A stretch of 64,000 bases of DNA from positions 2,437,501 to 2,501,500 of the forward strand of contig NZ_CP009438.1 of the NCBI RefSeq assembly GCF_000761215.1, written 5' to 3'. Below the pieces are notes generated by a model. That model ran no database searches, was not told the DNA's origin, and saw nothing but the letters and a program-made list of their open reading frames with translations. This document shows positions 36,254 through 43,368 of the stretch, in pieces (the stretch's first letter is position 1; each line of letters starts with the position of its first letter). The translations under genes and the position numbers were made by a program. Origin of the DNA: Streptomyces glaucescens. GTDB taxonomy: Bacteria > Actinomycetota > Actinomycetes > Streptomycetales > Streptomycetaceae.

Positions 36254-36484
36254 TCACCCCGCCCTGCGGGCGGGTTGTCCGCGGACCTCCAGTCCCGCCA
36301 GGAGTTCGGCGGTGGCCTCGGCGATGGTGTCCACGGCCCGGTCGAAGACCTCGCGGTTGTGCGCGGCCGGTGCCCGGAACCCGGACACCTTCCGTACGTA
36401 CTGCAACGCGGCGGCCCTGATGTCCTCCTCCGTCGCCTCCTCGGGCAACACGGGCGGACGCAGTGTCTTGATGCTCCGGCACAT
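36254..36484 (-). CDS. DUF2277 protein
   Basis: 76 residues from ATG 36484. MCRSIKTLRPPVLPEEATEE followed by DIRAAALQYVRKVSGFRAPA is the diagnostic DUF2277 start, and the tail (REVFDRAVDTIAEATAELLA) is helical. It is small and cytoplasmic, and the function is unknown. The family is widespread in actinobacteria and proteobacteria as a single gene. GGGGGAG lies about ten bases before the ATG. Confidence 0.92.
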   Translation of the reverse strand: MCRSIKTLRPPVLPEEATEEDIRAAALQYVRKVSGFRAPAAHNREVFDRAVDTIAEATAELLAGLEVRGQPARRAG

Positions 36485-36620
36485 GGCTCCAGTCTCCCCC
36501 CGGCCGGCCGCACGCGTCTCGCTCTTCGACCCCGCACTGTGCCGATCGCCGTCCCGCCTGTCATGATCCGCTCCGAGGCGGCCACCGATCCCGGGGCCGA
36601 CCGACGAGAGGAGCCACCCC

Positions 36621-37520
36621 GTGGCACACACCTTCGCCGTACTCGGCCCCGGCGGCGTGGGCGGACTGCTCGCCGCGCTGCTGTCCCGCGCCGGCCACCG
36701 AGTGATCTGCCTGTCCGGCGAGGACACCGCGCGTACCCTGCGCACCGGCGGCATCCGGGTGCGCAGCGCCCGCTTCGGCGACTTCACCGCGCCCGTCGAG
36801 GCCGCCACCGCGCTGCGCGAACCGGTCGACGCCTGCCTGATCACGGTCAAGCACACCGCGCTCGACGCCGCCCTGGACCGCCTCCCGGCGGACCCGGAAG
36901 CGCTCGGCGGGGCCCTGCTGGTCCCGTTCCTCAACGGGGTCGAACACCCCGCGCTGCTGCGTGCGCGCCACCGCCCCGAGCAGGTCGCCCCGGCCGCGAT
37001 CCGCGTCGAGTCCACCCGGGTCGCCCCCGGCGAGATCGAGCACACCAGCCCGTTCGCCGAGATCGACCTGACCGGCGACCCGGTGCCGCGCGCCCGCCTC
37101 GACGCCCTCGCGGCGGTCTTCGCGGCGGCCGGTCCCGAGGCCCGGGTGCCGGCCGACGAAACGGCGACGCTCTGGGCGAAGATGTCGTTCCTGGCGCCGC
37201 TCGCCCTGCTCACCACCCGGTACGCGGTTCCGCTCGGCGAGGTGCGCAGCCGCCACCGTGAGGAGCTGGGCGCGCTGGTGGCGGAGACCGCCGCGGTGAG
37301 CCGCGCCTGCGGGGGCCCGGCCGACCCGGCCCGGGCACTGGCCCGCTACGACGCCTTCCCGGCCGCCACCAGGTCGTCCATGCAGCGCGACGCGGAAGCG
37401 GGCCGTCCGCTCGAACTGGACGCCATCGGCGGGGCGTTGCTGCGCGCGGCGGAGCGGCACGGGATCTCGGTGCCGGTCACCGAGCGGGTGGTGCGCGCCC
37501 TGCGCGACGCCGGGCTCTGA
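36621..37520 (+). CDS. 2-dehydropantoate 2-reductase family (ApbA/PanE) enzyme
   Basis: 299 residues from GTG 36621, with GAGGAG upstream. The N-terminal NADP-binding site is FAVLGPGGVGGLLAALLSRA. ACLITVKHTALDAAL and LLVPFLNGVEH follow, and ADETATLWAKMSFLAPLALL holds the family's catalytic lysine region (K in WAKM). The C-terminal helical domain has RSSMQRDAEAGRPLELDAIG. It reduces ketopantoate in pantothenate synthesis or a related 2-keto acid. It is isolated from other CoA-pathway genes, so the substrate could differ. Confidence 0.9.
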   Translation: MAHTFAVLGPGGVGGLLAALLSRAGHRVICLSGEDTARTLRTGGIRVRSARFGDFTAPVEAATALREPVDACLITVKHTALDAALDRLPADPEALGGALLVPFLNGVEHPALLRARHRPEQVAPAAIRVESTRVAPGEIEHTSPFAEIDLTGDPVPRARLDALAAVFAAAGPEARVPADETATLWAKMSFLAPLALLTTRYAVPLGEVRSRHREELGALVAETAAVSRACGGPADPARALARYDAFPAATRSSMQRDAEAGRPLELDAIGGALLRAAERHGISVPVTERVVRALRDAGL

Positions 37521-37546
37521 TCCCGCGCGGCCGGCCGGCCTCGCCG

Positions 37547-38059
37547 TCAGCCCTCCTCGCCGCCCAGGTCGTACCACCAGTCGTGGCAGGTGATCCGGTG
37601 CCCCTTCGGGTACTCGAACCCGACCGGGCCGAGCAGCGTGAAACCGGCTCGCTCGCACACCTTGTTCGACGCCGTGTGCGTCACCTTCGGCCAGGCGTGC
37701 AGCCGGCGGTGGCGTCCGGCGGCCCGCGCCTCCTCGACGACGGCGCGGGCCGCCCGCACGGCGAGCCCGCGTCCCCGGAACCCGGGCAGCACCGCCCAGC
37801 CGGTCCCCCAGACCGTCCCGCCCCGCCACGCGCGCTCCCAGAACCCGACCGGGCCGGCGGTCCCGCCGCCGTCCGCGAGCACCACCCGGTACATCCGCCC
37901 CGCCGCCGGTTCCAGTTCCAGGTATCCGCGGTGCCGGGCGGCCGGCTCGTCCTCGCTCTCCGGCCCGCCCAGGTGCCCGGTCATCTCCAGGCTGCTGGTG
38001 CCGCGCAGCAGCCGGAAGTCGTCGTCCGCCCACGGCACGAGCCGCACGTCGCCGTCCAT
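37547..38059 (-). CDS. GNAT-family N-acetyltransferase
   Basis: 170 residues from ATG 38059; the ribosome site is weak, so the start is provisional. The motif-A region is TGWAVLPGFRGRGLAVRAAR (near 95-115), preceded by VGFWERAWRGGTVWG and followed by NKVCERAGFTLLGPVGFEYP. It resembles RimJ/RimL-like acetyltransferases. The substrate is unknown. It is the gene after the chaplin on the same strand. Confidence 0.85.
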   Translation of the reverse strand: MDGDVRLVPWADDDFRLLRGTSSLEMTGHLGGPESEDEPAARHRGYLELEPAAGRMYRVVLADGGGTAGPVGFWERAWRGGTVWGTGWAVLPGFRGRGLAVRAARAVVEEARAAGRHRRLHAWPKVTHTASNKVCERAGFTLLGPVGFEYPKGHRITCHDWWYDLGGEEG

Positions 38060-38130
38060 GCCGACCACGTCAGACGCCGGCACCGACAACGGGCCCGGCC
38101 CGCCCGGGGCCGGGCCCGCTCCGCTCCGCC

Positions 38131-38400
38131 TCAGTTGCGGCAGGTGTTGCCCACCGCGGGGTTGAGCAGCCCGACGATGTTGACCGAGTTGCCGCACACG
38201 TTCAGCTGCGCGTTGACCGGGATCTGGACGACGTTGCCGGACAGCAGGCCGGGCGAGTGCTTGGCCACGCCGACGGCGCAGACCTCGCTGGAGCCGCAGA
38301 CGCCGCCGTGCGGCTCGCCCGCGGTGGCGGTGGTGGTGCCGGCCAGTGCCAGGGCGGCACCGGCGATGACGGTCGCGGCGATCCTCGCAGTGTTGCGCAC
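38131..38400 (-). CDS. Short chaplin with an extra cysteine pair
   Basis: 89 residues from ATG 38400, with GAGGAG eight bases ahead. The signal peptide (RIAATVIAGAALALAGTTTA) ends near TAGE. The chaplin domain is SPGLLSGNVVQIPVNAQLNV followed by CGNSVNIVGLLNPAVGNTC, with the two conserved cysteines. Between the signal and this domain is GEPHGGVCGSSEVCAVGVAK, adding a second cysteine pair not usual in short chaplins. Chaplins assemble as amyloid-like films that let aerial hyphae break the water surface. It is not next to other chaplin genes. Confidence 0.9.
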   Translation of the reverse strand: MRNTARIAATVIAGAALALAGTTTATAGEPHGGVCGSSEVCAVGVAKHSPGLLSGNVVQIPVNAQLNVCGNSVNIVGLLNPAVGNTCRN

Positions 38401-38534
38401 GATGTTTCTCCTCGATCAGGTAGGGAGCGATGTGCACCGATTCTGTGCAGGGAAGTCACCGCGCCGCCGCCGTTGCTGCCCCGAACGAGGGAAGCCACTC
38501 GCGACCCAAAATCGAACAGGCGTAGCATTGGCGC

Positions 38535-38882
38535 GTGGCTACGACCTATGACTTTCCCAGCGATCTCCGTGCCGGTCAGGAGGAGCTGCATCAGGTCCGG
38601 GCCGAGCTGTCGGCCCTGCTGAAGCGGCTCCCCTGGTCGGTCGAGCCCCTGGACGGCTTCAGCGACGACGGCGGCTGGCGGAAGGTGGAGCGCCCCGCCT
38701 CCCCCGGCTGGTCCGCCGACGAACAGGCCGAGGTGGAGAAACTCCGCCGCCGCGAACACGAGCTCGCGGTCTTCGTCAGCACCCACCGCTACTGGTCGGA
38801 GCTGCCGGGCGCGGACCGGGTCGACGCCCGCTCCCGGCTGAAGCACGTCCACGAGGCGCCGGAGGAGGCGGGGCAGGACTGA
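38535..38882 (+). CDS. Conserved hypothetical protein, 115 residues
   Basis: Starts at GTG 38535, divergent from the chaplin. It is soluble, helical and charged: DLRAGQEELHQVRAELSALL, DEQAEVEKLRRREHELAVFV. Acidic and aromatic residues (STHRYWSELPGADRVDARSR) lie near the end. I do not recognise a named family; it looks like a streptomycete-conserved small protein. It ends at a strong bidirectional terminator. Confidence 0.75.
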   Translation: MATTYDFPSDLRAGQEELHQVRAELSALLKRLPWSVEPLDGFSDDGGWRKVERPASPGWSADEQAEVEKLRRREHELAVFVSTHRYWSELPGADRVDARSRLKHVHEAPEEAGQD

Positions 38883-38899
38883 GAGGGCCCCGAACGACG

Positions 38900-38930
38900 G
38901 AAGACCCCGGCCGATGCGGCCGGGGTCTTC
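38900..38930. terminator. Bidirectional terminator, 13-base perfect stem
   Basis: GAAGACCCCGGCC and GGCCGGGGTCTTC with a five-base loop, between the hypothetical gene and the convergent tRNA. Confidence 0.85.
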
Positions 38931-38936
38931 GTGCGG

Positions 38937-39008
<72 letters not shown>

Positions 39009-39203
39009 GAGAACGAGTCGACAGCCTACCTTGCCGCGGGCACTGCCCCGCAATCCCGTCGTACCGGGGTTCTCCTGGGGTTATCCCCACCCCGGATCCG
39101 GGAGCGTCCCGGATCCCGCGGCGGGCCGCGCGTCCGTACGGTCGGAGCACATCGCAACCGCGGCGCCCCGCGCACCGCGGCCCGACCCAGGGGGAGATCC
39201 GTC

Positions 39204-40028
39204 ATGGCCCGTTCCACACCCGCTCGCGTCGCCGTCGCCGCCGGTGCCGTGGTGCTTCTGGTCGCGGGGCTCGGCGCCTGCTCCTCGGCCGGCGACGACG
39301 AGCACCCGGAGAAGCGGTCCTTCGCGCTGGAGGGCACCACCCTGACCGTGGACTCGGACGACTCCGCCCTGGAGATCGTCGCCGTCGGCGGGCAGGCCGC
39401 GGGCCGGATCGAGGTCACCCGCTGGTTCGACGGCTCGGTCGTGGCGGGCGGCGAACCGGAGACGACGTGGGCCATGGAGGACGGCGGCCGGCTGGTGCTC
39501 CGGGAGAACTGCTCGGGCTTCATCGCCGACTGCTCCACCAAGCACCGCATCGAGGTGCCGCACGGGGTCACCGTGAAGGTGGAGGACGGCGACGGCAGCG
39601 TCCGCGCCAGCGGCCTGCGGGACCCGCTGACCGTGCGTACGGGCGACGGGTCGGTCCACGTCACCGGCACCACCGGCCCGCTCGACCTGCGCACCGGCGA
39701 CGGCTCGGTCCGCGTCGAGGACGCCACCGGCCCGCTGCGGATGCACACGGACGACGGTTCCATCCGCGCGGACGTCGACTCCCGTGAGGTCCGCGCCCGC
39801 AGCGGCGACGGCTCGGTGCGGCTGGAACTGGGCACCGTCCCGGACCTGGTGGAGTCCCGCAGCGGCGACGGCTCGGTCACCATCACCCTGCCCCGCGCCA
39901 CCTACCGCGTCGCCGCCGGGACCGGCGACGGCGCGGTGGACGTGTCCGTCCCGCGCGACGACTCCAGCGGCCACGTGGTGTCCGCCCGCACCGGCGACGG
40001 CAAAGTCACGGTCCGCACGGCGAACTGA
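39204..40028 (+). CDS. Lipoprotein with DUF4097-type beta-strand repeats
   Basis: 274 residues from ATG 39204, with GGGGGAG ahead. The lipobox is LVAGLGACSS, so Cys about 24 is lipidated and the protein sits outside the membrane. From about residue 130 on there are eight ~20-residue repeats, each with a [RTS]-G-D-G-[SAK]-V core (TGDGSVHVTG, TGDGSVRVED, TDDGSIRADV, SGDGSVRLEL and so on). These form a stacked beta-solenoid, as in DUF4097 proteins. The role is unknown, perhaps envelope sensing. It is followed by a coiled-coil membrane protein on the same strand. Confidence 0.88.
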   Translation: MARSTPARVAVAAGAVVLLVAGLGACSSAGDDEHPEKRSFALEGTTLTVDSDDSALEIVAVGGQAAGRIEVTRWFDGSVVAGGEPETTWAMEDGGRLVLRENCSGFIADCSTKHRIEVPHGVTVKVEDGDGSVRASGLRDPLTVRTGDGSVHVTGTTGPLDLRTGDGSVRVEDATGPLRMHTDDGSIRADVDSREVRARSGDGSVRLELGTVPDLVESRSGDGSVTITLPRATYRVAAGTGDGAVDVSVPRDDSSGHVVSARTGDGKVTVRTAN

Positions 40029-40102
40029 CGGGCCCGTGTGTTCGTCCTCAACGGGTGGGAGAATGACACCGGGCAGGGCGGATGACAGCACGGGAGAGGG
40101 AT

Positions 40103-41518
40103 GTGACGGCGACACCGCAGCAGCCGTACTCGCCGTCGACGCCGCGCGGGCGACGCCGCCCCCGCGCCGCCCCGCGAAGAGGCGCGCCGCCCGCCGCGGT
40201 CCGCGGCACCCTCGCTCTGCTCGCCCTCCCGCTGATCGCCGCGCTCGCCCTGCCCGCCGCCTTCACCGGCGGCGGCACCCGGCGGTGGTTCGGCGGGCGG
40301 GCGGAGAGCCAGCGGGCCGAGGCGCAGGCCGCGAAGGACGCGGCCGCCGCCGCGTTCTACGACCTGGACACCGCCCAGCGCGACCTGCGGATCTCCATCG
40401 AGACCATCGCCGCAGTCGACGACTCCCCCGCCGCCCGCCGGGCCGCCGCCGACTTCCAGGCGCTCGGCCTGCGCATCGACGAGGCCAGCCGCCGGTACAT
40501 CCAGGCGGTCGACGCCCACGACCTGGACCGCGACGACCTGGAGGCCTCGGCCGCCGCCCGGGCCCGCACCGAGCTGACCGCCGCCAAGGACGAGCTGGAC
40601 CGGGTCAGGAAGGACCTCGACCGGTTCACCGAGGGCCTCGGCCCGCTGCTCGGCAAGGCGGAGACCCGGCTGGCCCGGCTCGCCCCCGCCGTGGAGCGCG
40701 CCCGGCAGTCCCTGCTCGCCGCGACCACCGCCCTCGACACCGTCCGCGACGCGGGCCTGCGGGCCGACGACCTCGCCGCCCGGCTCGCCGCGCTCGCCCC
40801 CGAGCTGACCAAGCTCAACCAGGGCGCCGGGCAGCACGGCGTCCCGCAGACCCTGGAGCGCGCCGAGCGGGTCGCCCGGGAGGCCGGCACGATCCGCGCG
40901 GAGGCCGAACGGCTGCCGGAACGGGCCGCCGAGATCGACCGCCGGCTGGTCTCCCTGCGCACCCGCGCGGAGGCCCTGACCACCCGGTCCGAACAGGTCG
41001 AGCCGGTCCTCAGCGAGCTGCGCCGGCGGTTCACGGTGGCCTGCTGGCAGGACCTCCAGCACGTGCCGGAGCAGGCCGCCGAAACCGTCCGGCAGGCCGA
41101 GGCCAAGCTCCGCGAGGCCCGGACCGCACGGGAAGCCCAGCGCTGGGCGGACGCCACCGCGCTGCTGTCGACAGCCCGGGCACTGCTGAACTCCACCGAC
41201 GAGGCCGTCTCCGCCGCCGGTGACCGGCTGCGCCGGCTGAACGCCGTGCAGAAGGACCCGCAGGCGGAGATCGACCGCACCCGGTTCGCCATCCGGGACG
41301 CCCAGCGGCTCGCCATGGCCGGCCGCAACACCCCCGACCCCCGCCACGCCCGCCCGCTGGACGACTCCGTGGCCCGGCTGGACCGCGCCGTCGCCGGCCT
41401 GGAGGGCCGCCACCCCGACTACTGGCACTTCCTCACCGAGACGGAGGCGGTGCGGCGCACGGTGGCGCGGGTGGTCACGCTGATCCGCGAGGAGCGCGGA
41501 GCCGGCGCCGGCCACTGA
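40103..41518 (+). CDS. Single-pass membrane protein with long coiled coil
   Basis: 471 residues from GTG 40103, with GGGAGA upstream; ATG 40082 is an alternative. A basic head ([20 protein letters not shown]) precedes one membrane helix (TLALLALPLIAALALPAAF). The rest is a heptad-rich extracellular coiled coil (ELTAAKDELDRVRKDLDRF; ERVAREAGTIRAEAERLPER). Only one cysteine is present (VACWQDL). It resembles streptomycete membrane-anchored coiled-coil proteins of unknown function. A scaffold role at the envelope is an inference. Confidence 0.75.
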   Translation: MTATPQQPYSPSTPRGRRRPRAAPRRGAPPAAVRGTLALLALPLIAALALPAAFTGGGTRRWFGGRAESQRAEAQAAKDAAAAAFYDLDTAQRDLRISIETIAAVDDSPAARRAAADFQALGLRIDEASRRYIQAVDAHDLDRDDLEASAAARARTELTAAKDELDRVRKDLDRFTEGLGPLLGKAETRLARLAPAVERARQSLLAATTALDTVRDAGLRADDLAARLAALAPELTKLNQGAGQHGVPQTLERAERVAREAGTIRAEAERLPERAAEIDRRLVSLRTRAEALTTRSEQVEPVLSELRRRFTVACWQDLQHVPEQAAETVRQAEAKLREARTAREAQRWADATALLSTARALLNSTDEAVSAAGDRLRRLNAVQKDPQAEIDRTRFAIRDAQRLAMAGRNTPDPRHARPLDDSVARLDRAVAGLEGRHPDYWHFLTETEAVRRTVARVVTLIREERGAGAGH

Positions 41519-41609
41519 GCCCGGTGTGGTGGCGCACGGTACGAGGCAGGCGGATATTGGTGAACGAAAGGGATGAACGAGCCACCCCGCACGCCTGAGG
41601 GAGGCGCAC

Positions 41610-42191
41610 ATGGCCACACACGCGGTGCACCGGGGATCGCGGCGCCGGATCAGCTTCGACGATCACCTGCCCGTCGACCACCGGCTGAACAGGGTCTACC
41701 GGATCGGCGCGGGTCTGATGGGTCTCGTCCTGGTCGCGTTCGGCATCCTCGGCCTGATCGGCAAGGTGGGCTTCTTCGACACGCGCGGCGACCAGGTCGC
41801 CGGTCTGAACACCAACGGCGCGCTGAGCGTGCTGTCGATCTGTGTGGGACTGCTGCTCTTCGTCGGCATGGTGATCGGCGGCAACTTCGCGTCGACGCTC
41901 AACATGATCGTCGGAGCCGCCTTCATCCTCAGCGGCTTCCTCAACCTCGGACTGCTGAACACCGAGAACAACTTCCTCGCGTTCCGCATCCAGAACGTGC
42001 TGTTCAGCTTCGTCTACGGGGTGGTCCTCCTGACGTTCGGGATGTACGGCCGGGTCGGCTCGGCGCTCCCCCCGGACAACCCGTACTTCCGCGCCCGCCA
42101 TCCCGAGCTGGCCACGGACGCCGGCGAGGACGGGGAGCAGCGTGCCGAACAGCGCCCGAAGGCGCTGCACCCGCCGGAGCCCGACCGTTAA
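41610..42191 (+). CDS. DUF4383 membrane protein
   Basis: 193 residues, with GAGGGAGG before ATG 41610. Four membrane helices (GAGLMGLVLVAFGILGLIGK; SVLSICVGLLLFVGMVIGG; NMIVGAAFILSGFLNLGLL; VLFSFVYGVVLLTFGMYG) match DUF4383, and DHRLNRVYRIGAG is a typical start. The C-terminal tail is charged and disordered. The function is unknown. It is followed after ten bases by the FmdB-type gene, probably one transcript. Confidence 0.9.
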   Translation: MATHAVHRGSRRRISFDDHLPVDHRLNRVYRIGAGLMGLVLVAFGILGLIGKVGFFDTRGDQVAGLNTNGALSVLSICVGLLLFVGMVIGGNFASTLNMIVGAAFILSGFLNLGLLNTENNFLAFRIQNVLFSFVYGVVLLTFGMYGRVGSALPPDNPYFRARHPELATDAGEDGEQRAEQRPKALHPPEPDR

Positions 42192-42200
42192 CCTGGGCGC

Positions 42201-42428
42201 ATGCCACGCTACGAATACCGGTGCCGGACCTGCGGCGACACCTTCGAACTGAGCCGTCCGATGGCGGAGTCCGCCGACCCCGCGTCGTGCCCCGCGGGAC
42301 ACGACGACACGGTGAAGCTGCTGTCGACCGTGGCCGTCGGCGGAGCCGCCTCGGCCCCCGCGGCGCCCCGTGGGGGCGGCGGGGGCGGCGGGGGCGGCGG
42401 CTGCTGCGGTGGAGGGTGCTGCGGCTGA
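42201..42428 (+). CDS. FmdB-type zinc ribbon protein with Gly/Cys tail
   Basis: 75 residues. MPRYEYRCRTCGDTFELSRP with a second SCPAGHDD half is the FmdB regulatory zinc ribbon (CxxC...CxxxH here). The C-terminus is a ten-glycine run followed by CCGGGCCG, so four more cysteines end the protein. The family includes small putative metal or nucleic-acid-binding proteins. The tail may bind metal; it lies next to the Ter locus, which has metal-linked proteins. Confidence 0.88.
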   Translation: MPRYEYRCRTCGDTFELSRPMAESADPASCPAGHDDTVKLLSTVAVGGAASAPAAPRGGGGGGGGGGCCGGGCCG

Positions 42429-42537
42429 GACCGCGGCTGGACCGCGGCCGCGGCCTCACCCTCCGGACGCGCCGGCACCCGCGGGCGCGCACGGGGGCGC
42501 GTTCGCCCGGTCCCCGCGGGTGCGCGAGGCGCGTTCG

Positions 42538-43368
42538 CTAGATGCCCGCGCCCCCGGACAGGCCGGTGCGGGTGGCCTTCAGCAGTTCCCGCAGGATCCG
42601 CTCGCCCGCCAGCACCCCCCGCTCCGGCAGGGCCGTGATGGTCGGGGCGGTCCAGTCGCTGTCGGCCAGTTCGCCGTGGCCGGGGCGCCAGCCCCGGTCC
42701 GCGGCGAGGAGGAGGTCGGCGTCGAGCAGGGAGTCGCCCGCGGCCAGGGTCAGCTCGGCCCCGGTACGGCGGGCGACCTCGTGCAGGGCCGCGCTCTTGG
42801 TGAGCGGCTTGGGCACGGCGTAGAGCTTGCGGCCCTGGAGGGAGACCGTCCAGCCGCGGTTCTCCGCCCACACCGCCAGTTCCTTCACCCACTCCCCGGG
42901 CAGCAGCTCCCGCTCCACGACCAGGTAGGCGAAGAGGTCCTCGGCGATCCGGTGCTTGCGCACCCACGCGGGGTCCGCCGTGGCGAACAGGTGGTCGCGG
43001 ACCTCGTCGAGGGAGGCGCACTCGTCGGCCAGCCGGGCGGTCACCCGGGCGTGCCAGGCGGGATCGGAGACGCCGTCCACCAGCAGGTGCCCGCCGTTGG
43101 CGCAGATCGCGTAGGCGGGCGGCGGGCCCGGCAGGTTGATCCGCAGGTACTGCTTGCGGGTCCGCGTCGTGGCCGGGACGAACACCGCCGCGTCCCCGAG
43201 GTCGCCGAGCAGCCCGGCCGCCGTCTCGGTCAGGTACGACAGCGGTCTGCTCTCGTGCACCTCGACGCACAGCAGCCGGGGGGCCCGCGCGTCCGGCATG
43301 GTCAGCGAGAGCGCCGCCGACGAGTAGATCAGCGTACGGTCCAGGTCGCTCGCCACGAGCACCGGCAT
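42538..43368 (-). CDS. HAD-family phosphatase of the Ter biosynthetic operon
   Basis: 276 residues from ATG 43368, which overlaps the previous stop by one base (TGATG). It begins MPVLVASDLDRTLIYSSAAL (DxD motif I), with a later LAAGDSLLDADLLLAADRGW (motif IV) and a lysine in LTKSAALHEV. This is a Cof-like HAD layout with a large C2-type cap. In Ter-linked operons this HAD member is predicted to dephosphorylate the pathway intermediate. It is the last gene of the minus-strand set that begins with the lyase gene at 47064. Confidence 0.9.
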   Translation of the reverse strand: MPVLVASDLDRTLIYSSAALSLTMPDARAPRLLCVEVHESRPLSYLTETAAGLLGDLGDAAVFVPATTRTRKQYLRINLPGPPPAYAICANGGHLLVDGVSDPAWHARVTARLADECASLDEVRDHLFATADPAWVRKHRIAEDLFAYLVVERELLPGEWVKELAVWAENRGWTVSLQGRKLYAVPKPLTKSAALHEVARRTGAELTLAAGDSLLDADLLLAADRGWRPGHGELADSDWTAPTITALPERGVLAGERILRELLKATRTGLSGGAGI

